64,000 nt of DNA from Rhodococcus sp. G-MC3 (GCF_030063335.1 NZ_JASISW010000012.1:105761-169760), one strand, 5' to 3'. Positions 51,353 to 61,365 are shown, counted from the stretch's first letter. Numbers and translations are program-made. Notes: generated by a model not told the origin, from the sequence alone.

Positions 51353-53497
51353 TCAGAGGAACGTCTCGCCGAGACCGAGCTTGCGTTGAATTCGTTTCAT
51401 CCACTGCGGAGCCCACCAGCTTGCGTCTCCGAGAAGCTTCATGATCGAGGGGACGAGGAACATGCGGATGACGGTGGCGTCGATGATGAGAGCTGCGATC
51501 ATGCCGTAGGCGATGTACTTCATCATCACAAGGTCGGAGAACGCGAACGAACCGGTGACGACGATGAGGATCAGCGCGGCCGCGGTAATGATCCGACCCG
51601 AGTGCGCGGTTCCGATCGCAATCGCATCCGTCGTGCTTGCGCCTTTTTCTCTCGCCTCGACAATGCGGGAGAGCAGGAAAACCTCGTAGTCCGTGGACAA
51701 TCCGAACACGATGGCGCCGATCAACAACAGAATCATCGCCATGATCGGCCCCGGCGTGAAATTCATGAAGCTCGCGCCGTGACCGTCGATGAAGATCCAC
51801 GTCAGAATGCCCATCGTCGCGCCGAGACCGAGCGCTGTCATGAGGACCGCCTTGATCGGCAGTATCAGAGAACCGAAAGTCAGGAACATCAGCAGCGTCA
51901 CGACGAACACCACGAGGAGAGCGGTGAGCGGCAACCGATCCTCCAACGCCCCGATGGAGTCGAATTCGATTGCAGGGGTACCGGTTATCTCGACCGTCGC
52001 CCCGTCCGGTACGTCGATGGCGCGCAGATACTCGATGGCCTCCGAGGAATCGTTGCGGTCTGTCAGTCCCGCCTTGAAGACGATGATCCCGTCCTTGCTC
52101 GCGCCGGCGGGGGTGAACTTCTCGATGAGACCCGGAGCTTGGTTGGCCTGCTTGGTGATCTGGCCGAGCGAGGCTCCCTCCGCTCCCGAGATGACCAGCT
52201 TCAGCGGTTCGGTGCGCTGGCCAGGGAACAGTTCGTCGAACTCGGTCTGCGCCACACGGGTCGGGTTGTCCGGCGGGAGGTAGGTCTCGTTGATGCCGCC
52301 GAACTCGATCTTCCCGACGGGAATCGTCAACACCAGCAAGCCGAGGACGATGGCGACGGCGACCTTGATCGGCCGACGCATCACCCATCGAGTCAGCTTG
52401 CCCCACATGCCGTTCTCGATCTCCTCCGACGAACGAGTCTTGCGCATGAACTTCAAGCCCCACGCGTCGACGCGCTTACCGAGAATCGCGAGAATCGCAG
52501 GCAGCACAGTGACCGCCGTCAGCGCCGCGAGCGCAACCGTCGCGATCGAGCCGTATGCAACCGATTTGAGGAACCCGTGCGGGAACAGCAGTAGACCACC
52601 GAGACTCGCCACGATCATCGTCGCCGAGAACGTGACGGTGCGACCCGCGGTCATGACGGTTCGTCGTACTGCGTCTTTTACTTCGCGGCCGTCGCCCAGC
52701 TCTTCGCGGAACCTCGAGACAATGAACAACCCGTAGTCGATCGCAAGGCCGAGGCCCACCATCGACACCACGGGTGCCACGAAGGTGTTCACCTCGGTGA
52801 AACCGGTGACGATACGCACGATCCCGTTCGCGCCGACTACCGTCAGGCCACCCACGATCAGGGGTAGCGCCGCCGCGACGACGCCACCGAACACGAAGAA
52901 CAGCAGCACCGCGACAGCGGGAATGGCCAAGATCTCCATGCGGTGGATGTCGTCGGACATCGTCGACTGCAGCGCTCCCGCGACAGCTTGCAAGCCGGCA
53001 ACCTGAACGTCGACGCCGTCGACGTGGAAGGCATCCTCGACGTCTTGGAAGTTGTTGGTCAGTTCGGTGTCATTGTCGCCGACGATCGCGATACTGGCGA
53101 TGGCGTGTCGCTTGTCCTCGGTGGCGAGCGCGGCTGCGCGAACAACTCCATCGACCTGGAAGTACGTGCCGTTGATCTTCGCGATCTGATCGGGATGTGC
53201 GGCAACCAGCGTGTTCAGGCTGCCGGTGACGGCAGCAGTGAAGGCGGGGTCGTCGACGGTTTTGCCCTCGGGCGCGGTGTAGAGGACGATCACGTCGCCT
53301 TGGGCGTCGCGTCCGAACGTCTCGTCGGCGAGTTCAGCGGCTTCGACCGACTCGGAACCAGGGTCGTCGAACCCACCTTGGCTGAGGTGATTCTCGAAAC
53401 CGACTCCGTAGGCCGCCATCGCCAGGAGTCCGGCGACCATCACCCCTAGGACTGTGTAGCGCCAACGATGGACGATATTTCCCCATGCGGCGAACAC
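51353..53497 (-). CDS. MMPL/RND transporter, MmpL3-like paralogue without C-terminal tail
   Basis: A 714-residue RND-type transporter with 12 helices and two periplasmic domains. It aligns along its whole length with the MmpL3 gene next door. The proton-relay Asp-Tyr pairs are present: D254-Y255 (GLAIDYGLFIVSRFREE) and the second in FGLSTDYEVFLLSR. It ends shortly after the last helix (RKLGLGETFL) and lacks the long tail of MmpL3. GTG at 53497 was chosen because the protein then starts VFAAWGNIVHRWRYTVLG, matching the paralogue's MFARWGDLVYRMRFTVIG, with AGGAG upstream. The substrate is probably a mycolate or other lipid. Confidence 0.88.
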   Translation of the reverse strand: MFAAWGNIVHRWRYTVLGVMVAGLLAMAAYGVGFENHLSQGGFDDPGSESVEAAELADETFGRDAQGDVIVLYTAPEGKTVDDPAFTAAVTGSLNTLVAAHPDQIAKINGTYFQVDGVVRAAALATEDKRHAIASIAIVGDNDTELTNNFQDVEDAFHVDGVDVQVAGLQAVAGALQSTMSDDIHRMEILAIPAVAVLLFFVFGGVVAAALPLIVGGLTVVGANGIVRIVTGFTEVNTFVAPVVSMVGLGLAIDYGLFIVSRFREELGDGREVKDAVRRTVMTAGRTVTFSATMIVASLGGLLLFPHGFLKSVAYGSIATVALAALTAVTVLPAILAILGKRVDAWGLKFMRKTRSSEEIENGMWGKLTRWVMRRPIKVAVAIVLGLLVLTIPVGKIEFGGINETYLPPDNPTRVAQTEFDELFPGQRTEPLKLVISGAEGASLGQITKQANQAPGLIEKFTPAGASKDGIIVFKAGLTDRNDSSEAIEYLRAIDVPDGATVEITGTPAIEFDSIGALEDRLPLTALLVVFVVTLLMFLTFGSLILPIKAVLMTALGLGATMGILTWIFIDGHGASFMNFTPGPIMAMILLLIGAIVFGLSTDYEVFLLSRIVEAREKGASTTDAIAIGTAHSGRIITAAALILIVVTGSFAFSDLVMMKYIAYGMIAALIIDATVIRMFLVPSIMKLLGDASWWAPQWMKRIQRKLGLGETFL

Positions 53498-53645
53498 TCT
53501 CAGCGGCTCCTCGATGTCGGTGGTGGGAATTGCGGTGGTGAGACTGTCACAGTCCTTTAGGCAACGGGTGGTGACGATATCTCGTTCCAACTCTTTACTG
53601 TGACATGGGACAACGGGTGAGCACTATTGTGTTGCCGATACACGA

Positions 53646-53679
53646 AAGGGCCAGCCCGACGCCTGTCGAGCTGGCCCTT
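53646..53679 (-). terminator. Intrinsic terminator after mmpL3
   Basis: AAGGGCCAGC and GCTGGCCCTT form a 10-bp stem with a 14-base loop, 10 bases after the mmpL3 stop on the minus strand, followed by a short TTT. It separates mmpL3 from its downstream paralogue. Confidence 0.75.
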
Positions 53680-53689
53680 CCCACGCGAA

Positions 53690-56600
53690 CTACTTCCGCT
53701 TTTCCCGCGCAAGCAGGTCACTGACGCTCAACGCTGGACGACCGTCTCCGCCGCGGTGGCGACCACTGTCTGCGTCGGATTCACTGGCTTCGGCGCTCCG
53801 AGTGTCCGCGCCGCGTCGGGACGACCGGGGTGCCGGTGACTCTCGATGCTCCCGCGCGGGGCCGGTCAATCGGGACGAAGTCGGTTCGGAGGCAGGCGCA
53901 GTGGGCTCGGCGGCAGTGGGCTCGGCGGCAGTGGGCTCGGGAGGAGCCGGCTCCGCTGGGCGGGGTGCGTTCCTCGTTGTGATGTCGTAGCGAGCGCGGG
54001 GTGAGCTGGATGTAGTGGGCTTGATGGGCGTGCTGGAGGGGTGTTCGTCGCGCGCGTTCCCGTTGGCACCGCCGGACGAGCCGTTGGAGCCGGTTCCGTT
54101 CGATGTGCTGTTGCTCGGCGACGAATAGCCTCGGACCCCGCCGTTGTTGGTGCGCTCGTAGTTGCCCGAAGTGCCGCTCGAGTCTGCGCCGATGCTGTAA
54201 CCCGGCCGAGGGGTGGAACTGGAACTGCTGGATGCAGAGCCGTTCGAGCCGTTGCGGCTGGACCTGGAGCCGTTGGTTCCGGTGCTGCTCGATCCGTTCC
54301 GACCGTGCGGGTAGTACCCGGTATGAGCCGAGGCTCCACCCGATGCTGCTGCCCCGTTCGACACGGACTCGTCTCGCGAGCGGACGACGGGCCGATCTTC
54401 CGGCGTCTTCTCGGGGGCCTGCTTGTCGGAACTCTGGGCCTCGAAACTCTGGGTTTGCGAGCTCTGAGACTCCGAGCTCTGCGACTCCGACCTCTGGGCG
54501 TCGGCGCGTCGAGTATCCGAACGGGCGGGCTCGTTGCGTGGCTTGTCGGTCGGCGCTCGCAGATCGGCCAGCCAGCCCTCGATGGACCGGGGATCGGGCG
54601 TGATGGGGTGCTTGCCGTTCGAACCGTTTGTCGGCATGGCCTCGCGGGGCTGCGGTGCCGCAGGTCGTGGGTCGGGAGCCGCAGGTCGGGGCTCGGGCGC
54701 CGGGGGAGGAGGCACCTGGCGCTTCACCTCGGGTATCGAATGCTCGTCCTTCGGGGCATGCGCAGGCTTCCCGGTTGCAGATCTGCGCGCGTTTTCCTGC
54801 GCGGTGTGCGTCGCGCGGATCGGACCGGATCCCACCGGTGCAACGACGGGAATCGGCTCGGTGAGAGGTTCGTTGCGCCGCGGCGCGGGACGGTGTGGTG
54901 AAGCGGTGTTGGGCGGCATCGCTGGGGACAGAGGGGCCGCGCCCGCCATTGCCAGTTCTGGAACGTCCATCGGAATGAACTCGTCCTCGAGGATCGTCTC
55001 GCCGAGACCGAGCTTGCGTTGAATTCGCTTCATCCACTGTGGTGCCCACCAGCAGTCGTCGCCGAGAAGCTTCATCGTCGCAGGCACGAGGAACATTCGG
55101 ATCAGCGTTGCGTCGATGATCAGCGCGGCAATCATGCCGTAGGCGATGTATTTCATCATCACCAGATCGGAGAAGGCGAACGCGCCGGTCACAACGATGA
55201 GGATGAGGGCTGCAGCGGTGATGATCCGCCCGGTATGCGAGGTTCCGATGCGGATGGCTTCGCTGGTGCTCGCACCCTTCTCTCGCGCTTCGACCATGCG
55301 TGAAAGGAGGAACACCTCGTAGTCGGTCGACAGCCCGAACACGATCGAGATGATCAACACCAGCACGGGCGCCATGATCGGCCCTGGGGTGAAGTTCATG
55401 AAACTTGCGCCGTTGCCGTCGATGAAGATCCACGTCAGGATTCCCATGGTTGCGCCGAGCCCCAACGTCGTCATGAGCACGGCCTTGATGGGCAACACCA
55501 AAGATCCGAAGGTCAAGAACATCAAAAGGGTCACAATGAACACGACGAGAAGCGCCATCAGCGGCAAATTGTCGATCAGCGCGCTGATCGAGTCCTGCTC
55601 GATGACCGGGGTGCCCGTCACCATCACCGTCGCCCCGTCGGGAACGTCGATGCTGCGGAGATAGTCGATGGCGGGCTTGGAATCGTTCCGGTCGACAAGG
55701 CCTGCCTTGAAGACGATGATGCCGTCTTTGCTCGCGCCGTTCGGAGTGAACTTCTCGATCAGGCCCGGCGCGCCGTTCGCCTGGCTGGTGATGCTGCCGA
55801 GGTTGGCGCCCTGTGCGTTCTCGACGACGAGCTTGATCGGTTCGGTGCGCTGGCCGGGGAAGAGTTCGTCGAATTCGTTCTGGGCCTGGCGGGTCACGTT
55901 GTCAGGGGGCAGGTACGTCTCGTTGATGCCGCCGAATTTGATGTTGCCGACCGGCAGAGTCAGGAGAACGAGCCCGAGCACGATGGGGATGACGACCTTG
56001 AGCGGGTTGTTCATGACCCACCGAGTCAGTTTGCCCCAGACGCCGTTCTCGATTTCCTCCGACGACTTGGTCTTGCGCATGAACTTCAGACCGAGAGCAT
56101 CGACGCGGGTGCCGAGGACAGCGAGCATCGCAGGCAGGATCGTGATCGCTGTCAGTGCGGCGAGGGCGACCGTGGCGATGGAGCCGTAGGCGACGGACTT
56201 GAGGAATCCCTGCGGGAACAGCAGAAGTCCGCCGAGACTGGCGACGATCATCGTCGCCGAGAAGACGACGGTTCGGCCTGCGGTCATGACGGAGCGGCGG
56301 ACGGCCTGTTTGGGTGTGTAACCGTCCCCTAGTTCTTCTCGGAATCTGGACACGATGAAGAGCCCGTAGTCGATGGCGAGCCCGAGGCCGACAAGCGAGA
56401 CCACCGGCGCTACGAAGCTGTTGATCTCGGTGAAGTTGGTGAACATCTTCACGATGCCATTGGCGCCGACGACGGTCAGACCACCGATGATGAGTGGTAA
56501 GGCGGCAGCGACGACGCCGCCGAAGATGAAGAACAACAGGATTGCGACGGCCGGAATGGCCAGCAATTCCATACGGTGAATGTCGCCTGCCATCGTGGAC

Positions 56601-57130
56601 TGCAGCGCGCCCGCCACCGCTTGGAGTCCGGTGACCTGCACGTCGACACCGTCGATGTAGAAGGCGTCCTTCGCGGCCTGAAAGTTGTTGGTCAGTTCGG
56701 TGTCGTTGGCGCCGAGCATCGCGACGCTGGCAATCGCGTGCGTTCGATCCTCGGTGGCCAGCGCATTCGCGCTGACCACGCCGTTCAACTTGAAGTACGT
56801 GCCGTTGATCTTCTCGATCTGCTCCGGGTGATCGGAGACGAGAGAGTTGAGGCTGTCGGTGACCTTGGCGTTGAAGTCGGGGTCGTCGACGGTTTTGCCC
56901 TCGGGCGCGGTGTACAGGACAATCACGTCACCCTGTTTGTCACGCCCGAATGTCGTGTCGGCGAGACGCGCTGCCTCGGCCGACTCGGAGCCTGGATCGT
57001 CCCATCCGCTCTGACTCAGGTGGTCGTTCAGGTCTGCACCGTACGCTGCGAACCCCAGAAGGGCGGCCACCATGACTCCGATGACCGTGAACCGCATGCG
57101 GTAGACGAGATCTCCCCATCTGGCGAACAC
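53690..57130 (-). CDS. mmpL3: Trehalose monomycolate transporter MmpL3
   Basis: A 1146-residue RND transporter that flips trehalose monomycolate for mycolic-acid outer-membrane assembly. Helices and two periplasmic domains occupy about 1-710. The proton-relay pairs are D254-Y255 and D603-Y604, close to D256/Y257 and D645/Y646 of M. tuberculosis MmpL3. The tail (about 711-1146) is disordered, rich in Pro, Ser and Gly, with repeats such as SESQS and TAAEP, and is longer than in mycobacteria, but it ends ALSVSDLLAREKRK, much like the mycobacterial C-terminus. The NYN gene and trmB upstream reproduce the Rv0206c-Rv0208c order. GTG start directly after the NYN stop, with AAGGAG upstream. Confidence 0.93.
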   Translation of the reverse strand: MFARWGDLVYRMRFTVIGVMVAALLGFAAYGADLNDHLSQSGWDDPGSESAEAARLADTTFGRDKQGDVIVLYTAPEGKTVDDPDFNAKVTDSLNSLVSDHPEQIEKINGTYFKLNGVVSANALATEDRTHAIASVAMLGANDTELTNNFQAAKDAFYIDGVDVQVTGLQAVAGALQSTMAGDIHRMELLAIPAVAILLFFIFGGVVAAALPLIIGGLTVVGANGIVKMFTNFTEINSFVAPVVSLVGLGLAIDYGLFIVSRFREELGDGYTPKQAVRRSVMTAGRTVVFSATMIVASLGGLLLFPQGFLKSVAYGSIATVALAALTAITILPAMLAVLGTRVDALGLKFMRKTKSSEEIENGVWGKLTRWVMNNPLKVVIPIVLGLVLLTLPVGNIKFGGINETYLPPDNVTRQAQNEFDELFPGQRTEPIKLVVENAQGANLGSITSQANGAPGLIEKFTPNGASKDGIIVFKAGLVDRNDSKPAIDYLRSIDVPDGATVMVTGTPVIEQDSISALIDNLPLMALLVVFIVTLLMFLTFGSLVLPIKAVLMTTLGLGATMGILTWIFIDGNGASFMNFTPGPIMAPVLVLIISIVFGLSTDYEVFLLSRMVEAREKGASTSEAIRIGTSHTGRIITAAALILIVVTGAFAFSDLVMMKYIAYGMIAALIIDATLIRMFLVPATMKLLGDDCWWAPQWMKRIQRKLGLGETILEDEFIPMDVPELAMAGAAPLSPAMPPNTASPHRPAPRRNEPLTEPIPVVAPVGSGPIRATHTAQENARRSATGKPAHAPKDEHSIPEVKRQVPPPPAPEPRPAAPDPRPAAPQPREAMPTNGSNGKHPITPDPRSIEGWLADLRAPTDKPRNEPARSDTRRADAQRSESQSSESQSSQTQSFEAQSSDKQAPEKTPEDRPVVRSRDESVSNGAAASGGASAHTGYYPHGRNGSSSTGTNGSRSSRNGSNGSASSSSSSTPRPGYSIGADSSGTSGNYERTNNGGVRGYSSPSNSTSNGTGSNGSSGGANGNARDEHPSSTPIKPTTSSSPRARYDITTRNAPRPAEPAPPEPTAAEPTAAEPTAPASEPTSSRLTGPAREHRESPAPRSSRRGADTRSAEASESDADSGRHRGGDGRPALSVSDLLAREKRK

Positions 57131-57835
57131 TTAAGAAACTCCTTGGCGCCCGACGAGAAGGGCGGACAGTGGGCGGAACGGCTGCAACCATGCGCCTTCG
57201 TCCGGGAGCGAGTCCAGGCTCACCCGCGGTAGTGGCTCACGGAAGACACCGGGGATGTCCTCTAGGTCGAGGAACTCCAGTGTCTCCGACGTGACCGCCC
57301 AGCTCGCATGCTCGCGAAATCCGAGCACCTGCACGGGCACGCCTGTTGCAGCGATGCTTTCCAACGGCTCACGAAACGCCTGACCGTCCGCGGACGCGAC
57401 CATGACGCCTGCAAGCCCACCCCCACGATTACGCAGTTCGATGTGGTCGAGCATGTCGGCATCGACGTCACTGTCCTCGTCGACCTTCGGCTTGGCGAAC
57501 ACCGCGAAACCCACGTTACGCAACGCTTCGACCCATGGGCGAACTACATCGGCGCTGCCAGGGGCGATGTTGGTGAATACCGTGGCCTCGGGTTCGAGGA
57601 TTGCCGGTTCGCCGGCGGACAGTTCCGCGGTGCGTTGAAGCAGCCATCTGCCCAGCGCATCGAACCGCGGGCGGTATGCAGCGGTAGGGCGTCCCCCCAA
57701 AATGGCGCCGAGACCCATGTCGAGGTTCGGGGCATCCCACACGAGAAGAACCGTTTTGTTGTGTCGAGAATCACTCGTGTCGAGGCTGGGGATGGGGGTG
57801 AGCAATGCGTCGGGAGCATCTCCGGTGTACGTCAT
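57131..57835 (-). CDS. NYN-domain protein (Rv0207c-like)
   Basis: A 234-residue protein with a PIN-like NYN nuclease domain. Acidic residues expected at the metal site are seen in LLVWDAPNLDMGLGAIL, DEDSDVDADMLDHIEL and MVASADGQAF. ATG at 57835 overlaps the trmB stop (ATGA), and its stop TAA touches the mmpL3 GTG. Its mycobacterial counterpart lies at the same place between mmpL3 and trmB. RNA cleavage is the family expectation; a link to mycolate transport is not established. Confidence 0.88.
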   Translation of the reverse strand: MTYTGDAPDALLTPIPSLDTSDSRHNKTVLLVWDAPNLDMGLGAILGGRPTAAYRPRFDALGRWLLQRTAELSAGEPAILEPEATVFTNIAPGSADVVRPWVEALRNVGFAVFAKPKVDEDSDVDADMLDHIELRNRGGGLAGVMVASADGQAFREPLESIAATGVPVQVLGFREHASWAVTSETLEFLDLEDIPGVFREPLPRVSLDSLPDEGAWLQPFRPLSALLVGRQGVS

Positions 57836-58590
57836 CGTGGACTCTTCCCCCATATCAACTCCGTCACCGAGCTGCCTACAAGTTGGGCTTTGCCCTCGAA
57901 CTTGGTGACAGGTCGCTCGTGTGTCATCGGAGATTCCCAGTCGAGAACGGTCAAGGAAGGCTCGGCGTTCCCTGCCTCGGCGATCCACTCCGCGTAATCG
58001 GCATGGTCGGTGGCGACGTGCAGCACGCCGCCGGGCTTCAGACGATCCGCGATCATCGCGAACGTCGGCCCCTGCAGCAGCCTGCGCTTGTGATGGCGCA
58101 CCTTGGGCCACGGATCGGGGAAGAAGACGCGGACACCTGTCAACGACTCCGACGTCAGCATGTTCTCCAGCACATCCATGGCATCGCCGCGCAGTAGCCG
58201 GATGTTTTCGATGTCTTCGCGTTCGATCTGTTGAAGCGTCTGTGCGAGGCCGGGTCGGTAGACCTCGACGGCCATGAGGTTGACGTGCGGCTCGGCCTTG
58301 GCCATCAACGTCGTTGCGGTGCCTGTCCCGGAGCCGATCTCGAGGATCGTCGGAGCGGAACGTTCGAACCAGGCGTCGACGTCGATGCGGTCGTCGGCGA
58401 CGTCACGGCCGATTCGCGGCCACAGTGAGTCCCAAGTCGTTTGCTGAGCGTCTGTCAGTGCGCCGCGCCGAGAGCGAAAACTCGTCACTCGTGGGTAAAG
58501 CCGTGACCCCCGATTTTCGGGCTTGGCGTCACCTGTGTCGAGGTTCTGAGTAGTGCTTGGTGCGTCGTTCACTGCTCCATTGTCGCCCAT
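57832..58590 (-). CDS. trmB: tRNA (guanine-N7)-methyltransferase
   Basis: A 252-residue methyltransferase that makes m7G46 in tRNA. It has the SAM motif ILEIGSGTGTAT, the acidic second strand (LMAVEVYRPGL) and the family block FFPDPWPKVRHHKRRL. The C-terminus has HVATDHADYAEWI and TKFEGKA. ATG at 58590 is the likely start, though no clear ribosome-binding site is visible. It is the first gene of the operon leading to mmpL3. Confidence 0.95.
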   Translation of the reverse strand: MGDNGAVNDAPSTTQNLDTGDAKPENRGSRLYPRVTSFRSRRGALTDAQQTTWDSLWPRIGRDVADDRIDVDAWFERSAPTILEIGSGTGTATTLMAKAEPHVNLMAVEVYRPGLAQTLQQIEREDIENIRLLRGDAMDVLENMLTSESLTGVRVFFPDPWPKVRHHKRRLLQGPTFAMIADRLKPGGVLHVATDHADYAEWIAEAGNAEPSLTVLDWESPMTHERPVTKFEGKAQLVGSSVTELIWGKSPR

Positions 58591-58765
58591 CGAGCGAGTG
58601 TGTGACAGGCGGGTCTCGAGTTGAAGTTGAGACTTGAGGTTTTCGTGCAGGCCAGCCGCCTGCTTCTGCGGACACATTGTCGGTCGCCTGTGCCAGAATT
58701 GCGCAGCGCGACGGTGGGGACCGGATGTTTTCGAGCGCTTCGGACGGGAAGTACGGGGGATTCAT

Positions 58766-59794
58766 ATGAACGCAGTGTCGTCGGAGCGGGTGCGCGAAAT
58801 CGCACATTCGATCTCGATTCGCGACGCGGAACTCGGGCGTGAGGTCGATGCTGCCGTGGATCGTTGTTTCTCCGGTGTTCGGGTCCAGGTGTCCGGTCGA
58901 ACCGGCGTCGGTAAATCCTCGGTGCGCGCTGTACTGAAGTTGCATCGGGATCTTCGTATTGACGACGTGGAGATCGTCGAAACGGCCTCGATCGATGTCC
59001 CGCGTGCCCCCGATCCGATCCTCGACGGGGATGTTCTCGTCCATGTGCTGACGAGCGGGGCGCAACAAGCCGACATCGACGTGCTGGCTTCCTCTCCCGA
59101 GGTCGTGGCGGTGCTCGCCAAGGCCGATACGGTCGACGACCTGGATTCCGTCGCCGCGGCGCTGTCCGCGGCGGTCGGTATGACGGTGCATCCGGTCATG
59201 GGCACCATCGCAGCGAACGTGATGCGCGGGAGACCGGATACGTTCGATCCGCTTCGAGCTGCGGCGCCGGAGATGACTCCCGACGTGTGCGCGGAAGCAT
59301 TACTGACTCCGGATCGTTTTCTCAGAGCGACGCTTCCTGTTTCTCGTCGAGTTCGAGTCGAGCTGGTGGAGTCGATCGAGACCCGTGGCATCGGCTTCGT
59401 CGTCGACGCCCTTCGCGCCAACCCTGCGACCGACGACGCAACTTTGCGCCTGTTGCTGTCGGACAAGAGCGGAATCGACGACGCAGCGCGCGCGGTCCGA
59501 CGTGCAGTGGACGCGGTGCACGTGGACCGGCAGGGGCAATTGCTTCACCGTCTGACCGAGTTGGCCGCTCAATATCCGCTTGTGACCGAGTTCGAGCGGT
59601 ACCTCGCATCCGACGAGGCGGTCGTCGCGATCATGCGATCGGCTCTGCGGGTGCTGCGCGAACCGGAAGACCCACAACCGTCGCTTCCCGCCGTGCAGAT
59701 GTGGCGTGACCGGTGGCAGAGCGCCCGCGATCCAGGGCACGCGCGCGCATCGCTCGCAGTCGCGCGGGGTTACCTCAGATTGAGCACGCCATGA
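58766..59794 (+). CDS. GTPase-like protein A (dynamin/Rv0209-like), intact P-loop
   Basis: A 342-residue protein with a P-loop GRTGVGKSS (44-52). The place of the guanine-specificity motif reads AKAD (118-121) where NKxD is usual. The C-terminal half is helical. ATG at 58766 has GGGGGA at close spacing. It overlaps the next gene by four bases (ATGA). The pair lies between trmB and pckG exactly as Rv0209 and Rv0210 do in M. tuberculosis, from memory of that map. A membrane-remodelling or dynamin-like role is inferred only. Confidence 0.8.
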   Translation: MNAVSSERVREIAHSISIRDAELGREVDAAVDRCFSGVRVQVSGRTGVGKSSVRAVLKLHRDLRIDDVEIVETASIDVPRAPDPILDGDVLVHVLTSGAQQADIDVLASSPEVVAVLAKADTVDDLDSVAAALSAAVGMTVHPVMGTIAANVMRGRPDTFDPLRAAAPEMTPDVCAEALLTPDRFLRATLPVSRRVRVELVESIETRGIGFVVDALRANPATDDATLRLLLSDKSGIDDAARAVRRAVDAVHVDRQGQLLHRLTELAAQYPLVTEFERYLASDEAVVAIMRSALRVLREPEDPQPSLPAVQMWRDRWQSARDPGHARASLAVARGYLRLSTP

Positions 59795-61269
59795 AGGATG
59801 TTCCGGCCGACATGGACAGCGTTGTCAGGCGCTGGTTCACAGCAGGCGCCGATGTGATCGATGCAGGGAGGCGGGCTGCCCCGGCAGGCGTCTTCATCAC
59901 CGGGACCAGCGGATCCGGTGTCGGGGCGGTTGCCGACGAGCTCGATTTTCTGGCGGGTGCGGCCGTCCGGCGAGCTCCCGACGCGGCGTCGGCCGCGGTG
60001 GTGTTGTTCGTTCTCGATGCTTCCGCACCGCTGGGCCGTGCTGCGCTCGCCGACCTCGCGCCGGTACTGGAGTCCACCACCACCGGCCTGCTCGTCAACA
60101 AGATCGACGTCCATCGCAACTGGCGCGATGTCCAGCGTGCCGTTTCCGAAGCGGTCGACGAGCACGTCCCGAGATCGGTCGATGTCGCGTTTCTTCCCAC
60201 GTCCGCGAAACTCGCCGAACGCGCGCGTATCGCCTTCGATCCGAAGATGCGCGCAGCGCTCGCCGAAGAATCCGGGCTTCGCGGGGTGCTTCGTTTCGTC
60301 GAGGCAGGGCTCGGGCAATCGGATCATGTTCTGCGAGAGCGAAAATACAACGCGGCCGTACGCGACGCCGCGGCAGGCGCCAGGGGGCGGATCGTCGACA
60401 AGGCTCGGGCGGTGACGGGCGTCGGGGCAACTGTTGGACTGCGGGCAGAGCGCGCCAGGCTCATCGACGTACGGGATCGAGGACGGGCGGAGCGTGCGGG
60501 GGCGCTCCGAAACCGCCTGCAGTTGACGCGTTCGGACACAATCCACGACATCGACGAGCACATCCGCGAATTCGGTTCTGCTGCACGTGAGTCCATCGAT
60601 ACCTCGAAGCGGTCAGGTTTGGGCCACCTGCAGGATGATCTGTCTGCACGGCTGGCCCGAACGGTCTCCGGTCTCGACTCGCGGCTGACCGATCGGCTGC
60701 AGGCGATCGATGACGACCTCGGACTCTCGGCAGACCTGCTCGCGCCGGCCGACTCGACTGTCGTCACTCTCGATCCGCCGATGCGGCGCACAGGCGTCGA
60801 GGACAAGATGATGATCGTCGTCGGAGCATCCGCAGGCGTCGGTCTCGGCAGGATCGTGGTGTCGCCGCTGTCGATGGTCCCGGCATTCGACATCGCGGCG
60901 ATTCCGGTATCGCTGGTGCTGGGTGCCTTCTGCGCGTGGTGGTTGGTGCGGTCGAGAAGGCTCGTCGCCGACCGTGCTCACACGCGAACCTGGGTCGCCG
61001 ACGCTGCAGCGAGCGCCAAGTCCTCTCTCGAACAACGCGCGTTGGCCCGGATGTTGGCGGCGGAGACGGCGCTCGCTGCCGCGGATCGTTCGACTGCTCT
61101 GTCGGCTTCGGTGGCGGCCGAGTCCGAACTCGAACGGCTCGACGCCGAACTGCGGGCCGTCGCGGACCATCGAGCGTCGGTTCTTGCCGCGTGCGACAGG
61201 GATCTGTCGACACTCGACCGGGGAGTGGAGAAATTCGGGGGTCGCGTTCGAGCGGTGCCGTCGAGGTAG
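59791..61269 (+). CDS. GTPase-like protein B (Rv0210-like) with degenerate P-loop and membrane segment
   Basis: A 492-residue partner of the preceding gene. Its P-loop GTSGSGVG (38-45) has lost the lysine, while the specificity motif NKID (103-106) is intact, the reverse of protein A. A long helical region (about 180-330) precedes two hydrophobic segments (MMIVVGASAGVGLGRIVV and IPVSLVLGAFCAWWLV) and a coiled C-terminal tail. This order, G domain, helices, membrane hairpin, helices, recalls bacterial dynamins. Start and stop overlap show coupled synthesis with A. Confidence 0.8.
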   Translation: MKDVPADMDSVVRRWFTAGADVIDAGRRAAPAGVFITGTSGSGVGAVADELDFLAGAAVRRAPDAASAAVVLFVLDASAPLGRAALADLAPVLESTTTGLLVNKIDVHRNWRDVQRAVSEAVDEHVPRSVDVAFLPTSAKLAERARIAFDPKMRAALAEESGLRGVLRFVEAGLGQSDHVLRERKYNAAVRDAAAGARGRIVDKARAVTGVGATVGLRAERARLIDVRDRGRAERAGALRNRLQLTRSDTIHDIDEHIREFGSAARESIDTSKRSGLGHLQDDLSARLARTVSGLDSRLTDRLQAIDDDLGLSADLLAPADSTVVTLDPPMRRTGVEDKMMIVVGASAGVGLGRIVVSPLSMVPAFDIAAIPVSLVLGAFCAWWLVRSRRLVADRAHTRTWVADAAASAKSSLEQRALARMLAAETALAAADRSTALSASVAAESELERLDAELRAVADHRASVLAACDRDLSTLDRGVEKFGGRVRAVPSR

Positions 61270-61365
61270 TCCACATTCGGTGGAACCGGACGCGGCCGTG
61301 ATGCGTCTGAACATGTAGGCGGGGGATCCGGCCGCTGCACTACTTCGACGATCGGGGCGGCAACC

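Noticed and set aside
53781..55433. Long alternative frame inside the mmpL3 tail region
   Set aside because: Its composition is that of a shadow frame in repetitive GC-rich DNA, and the mmpL3 frame has a proper family C-terminus.
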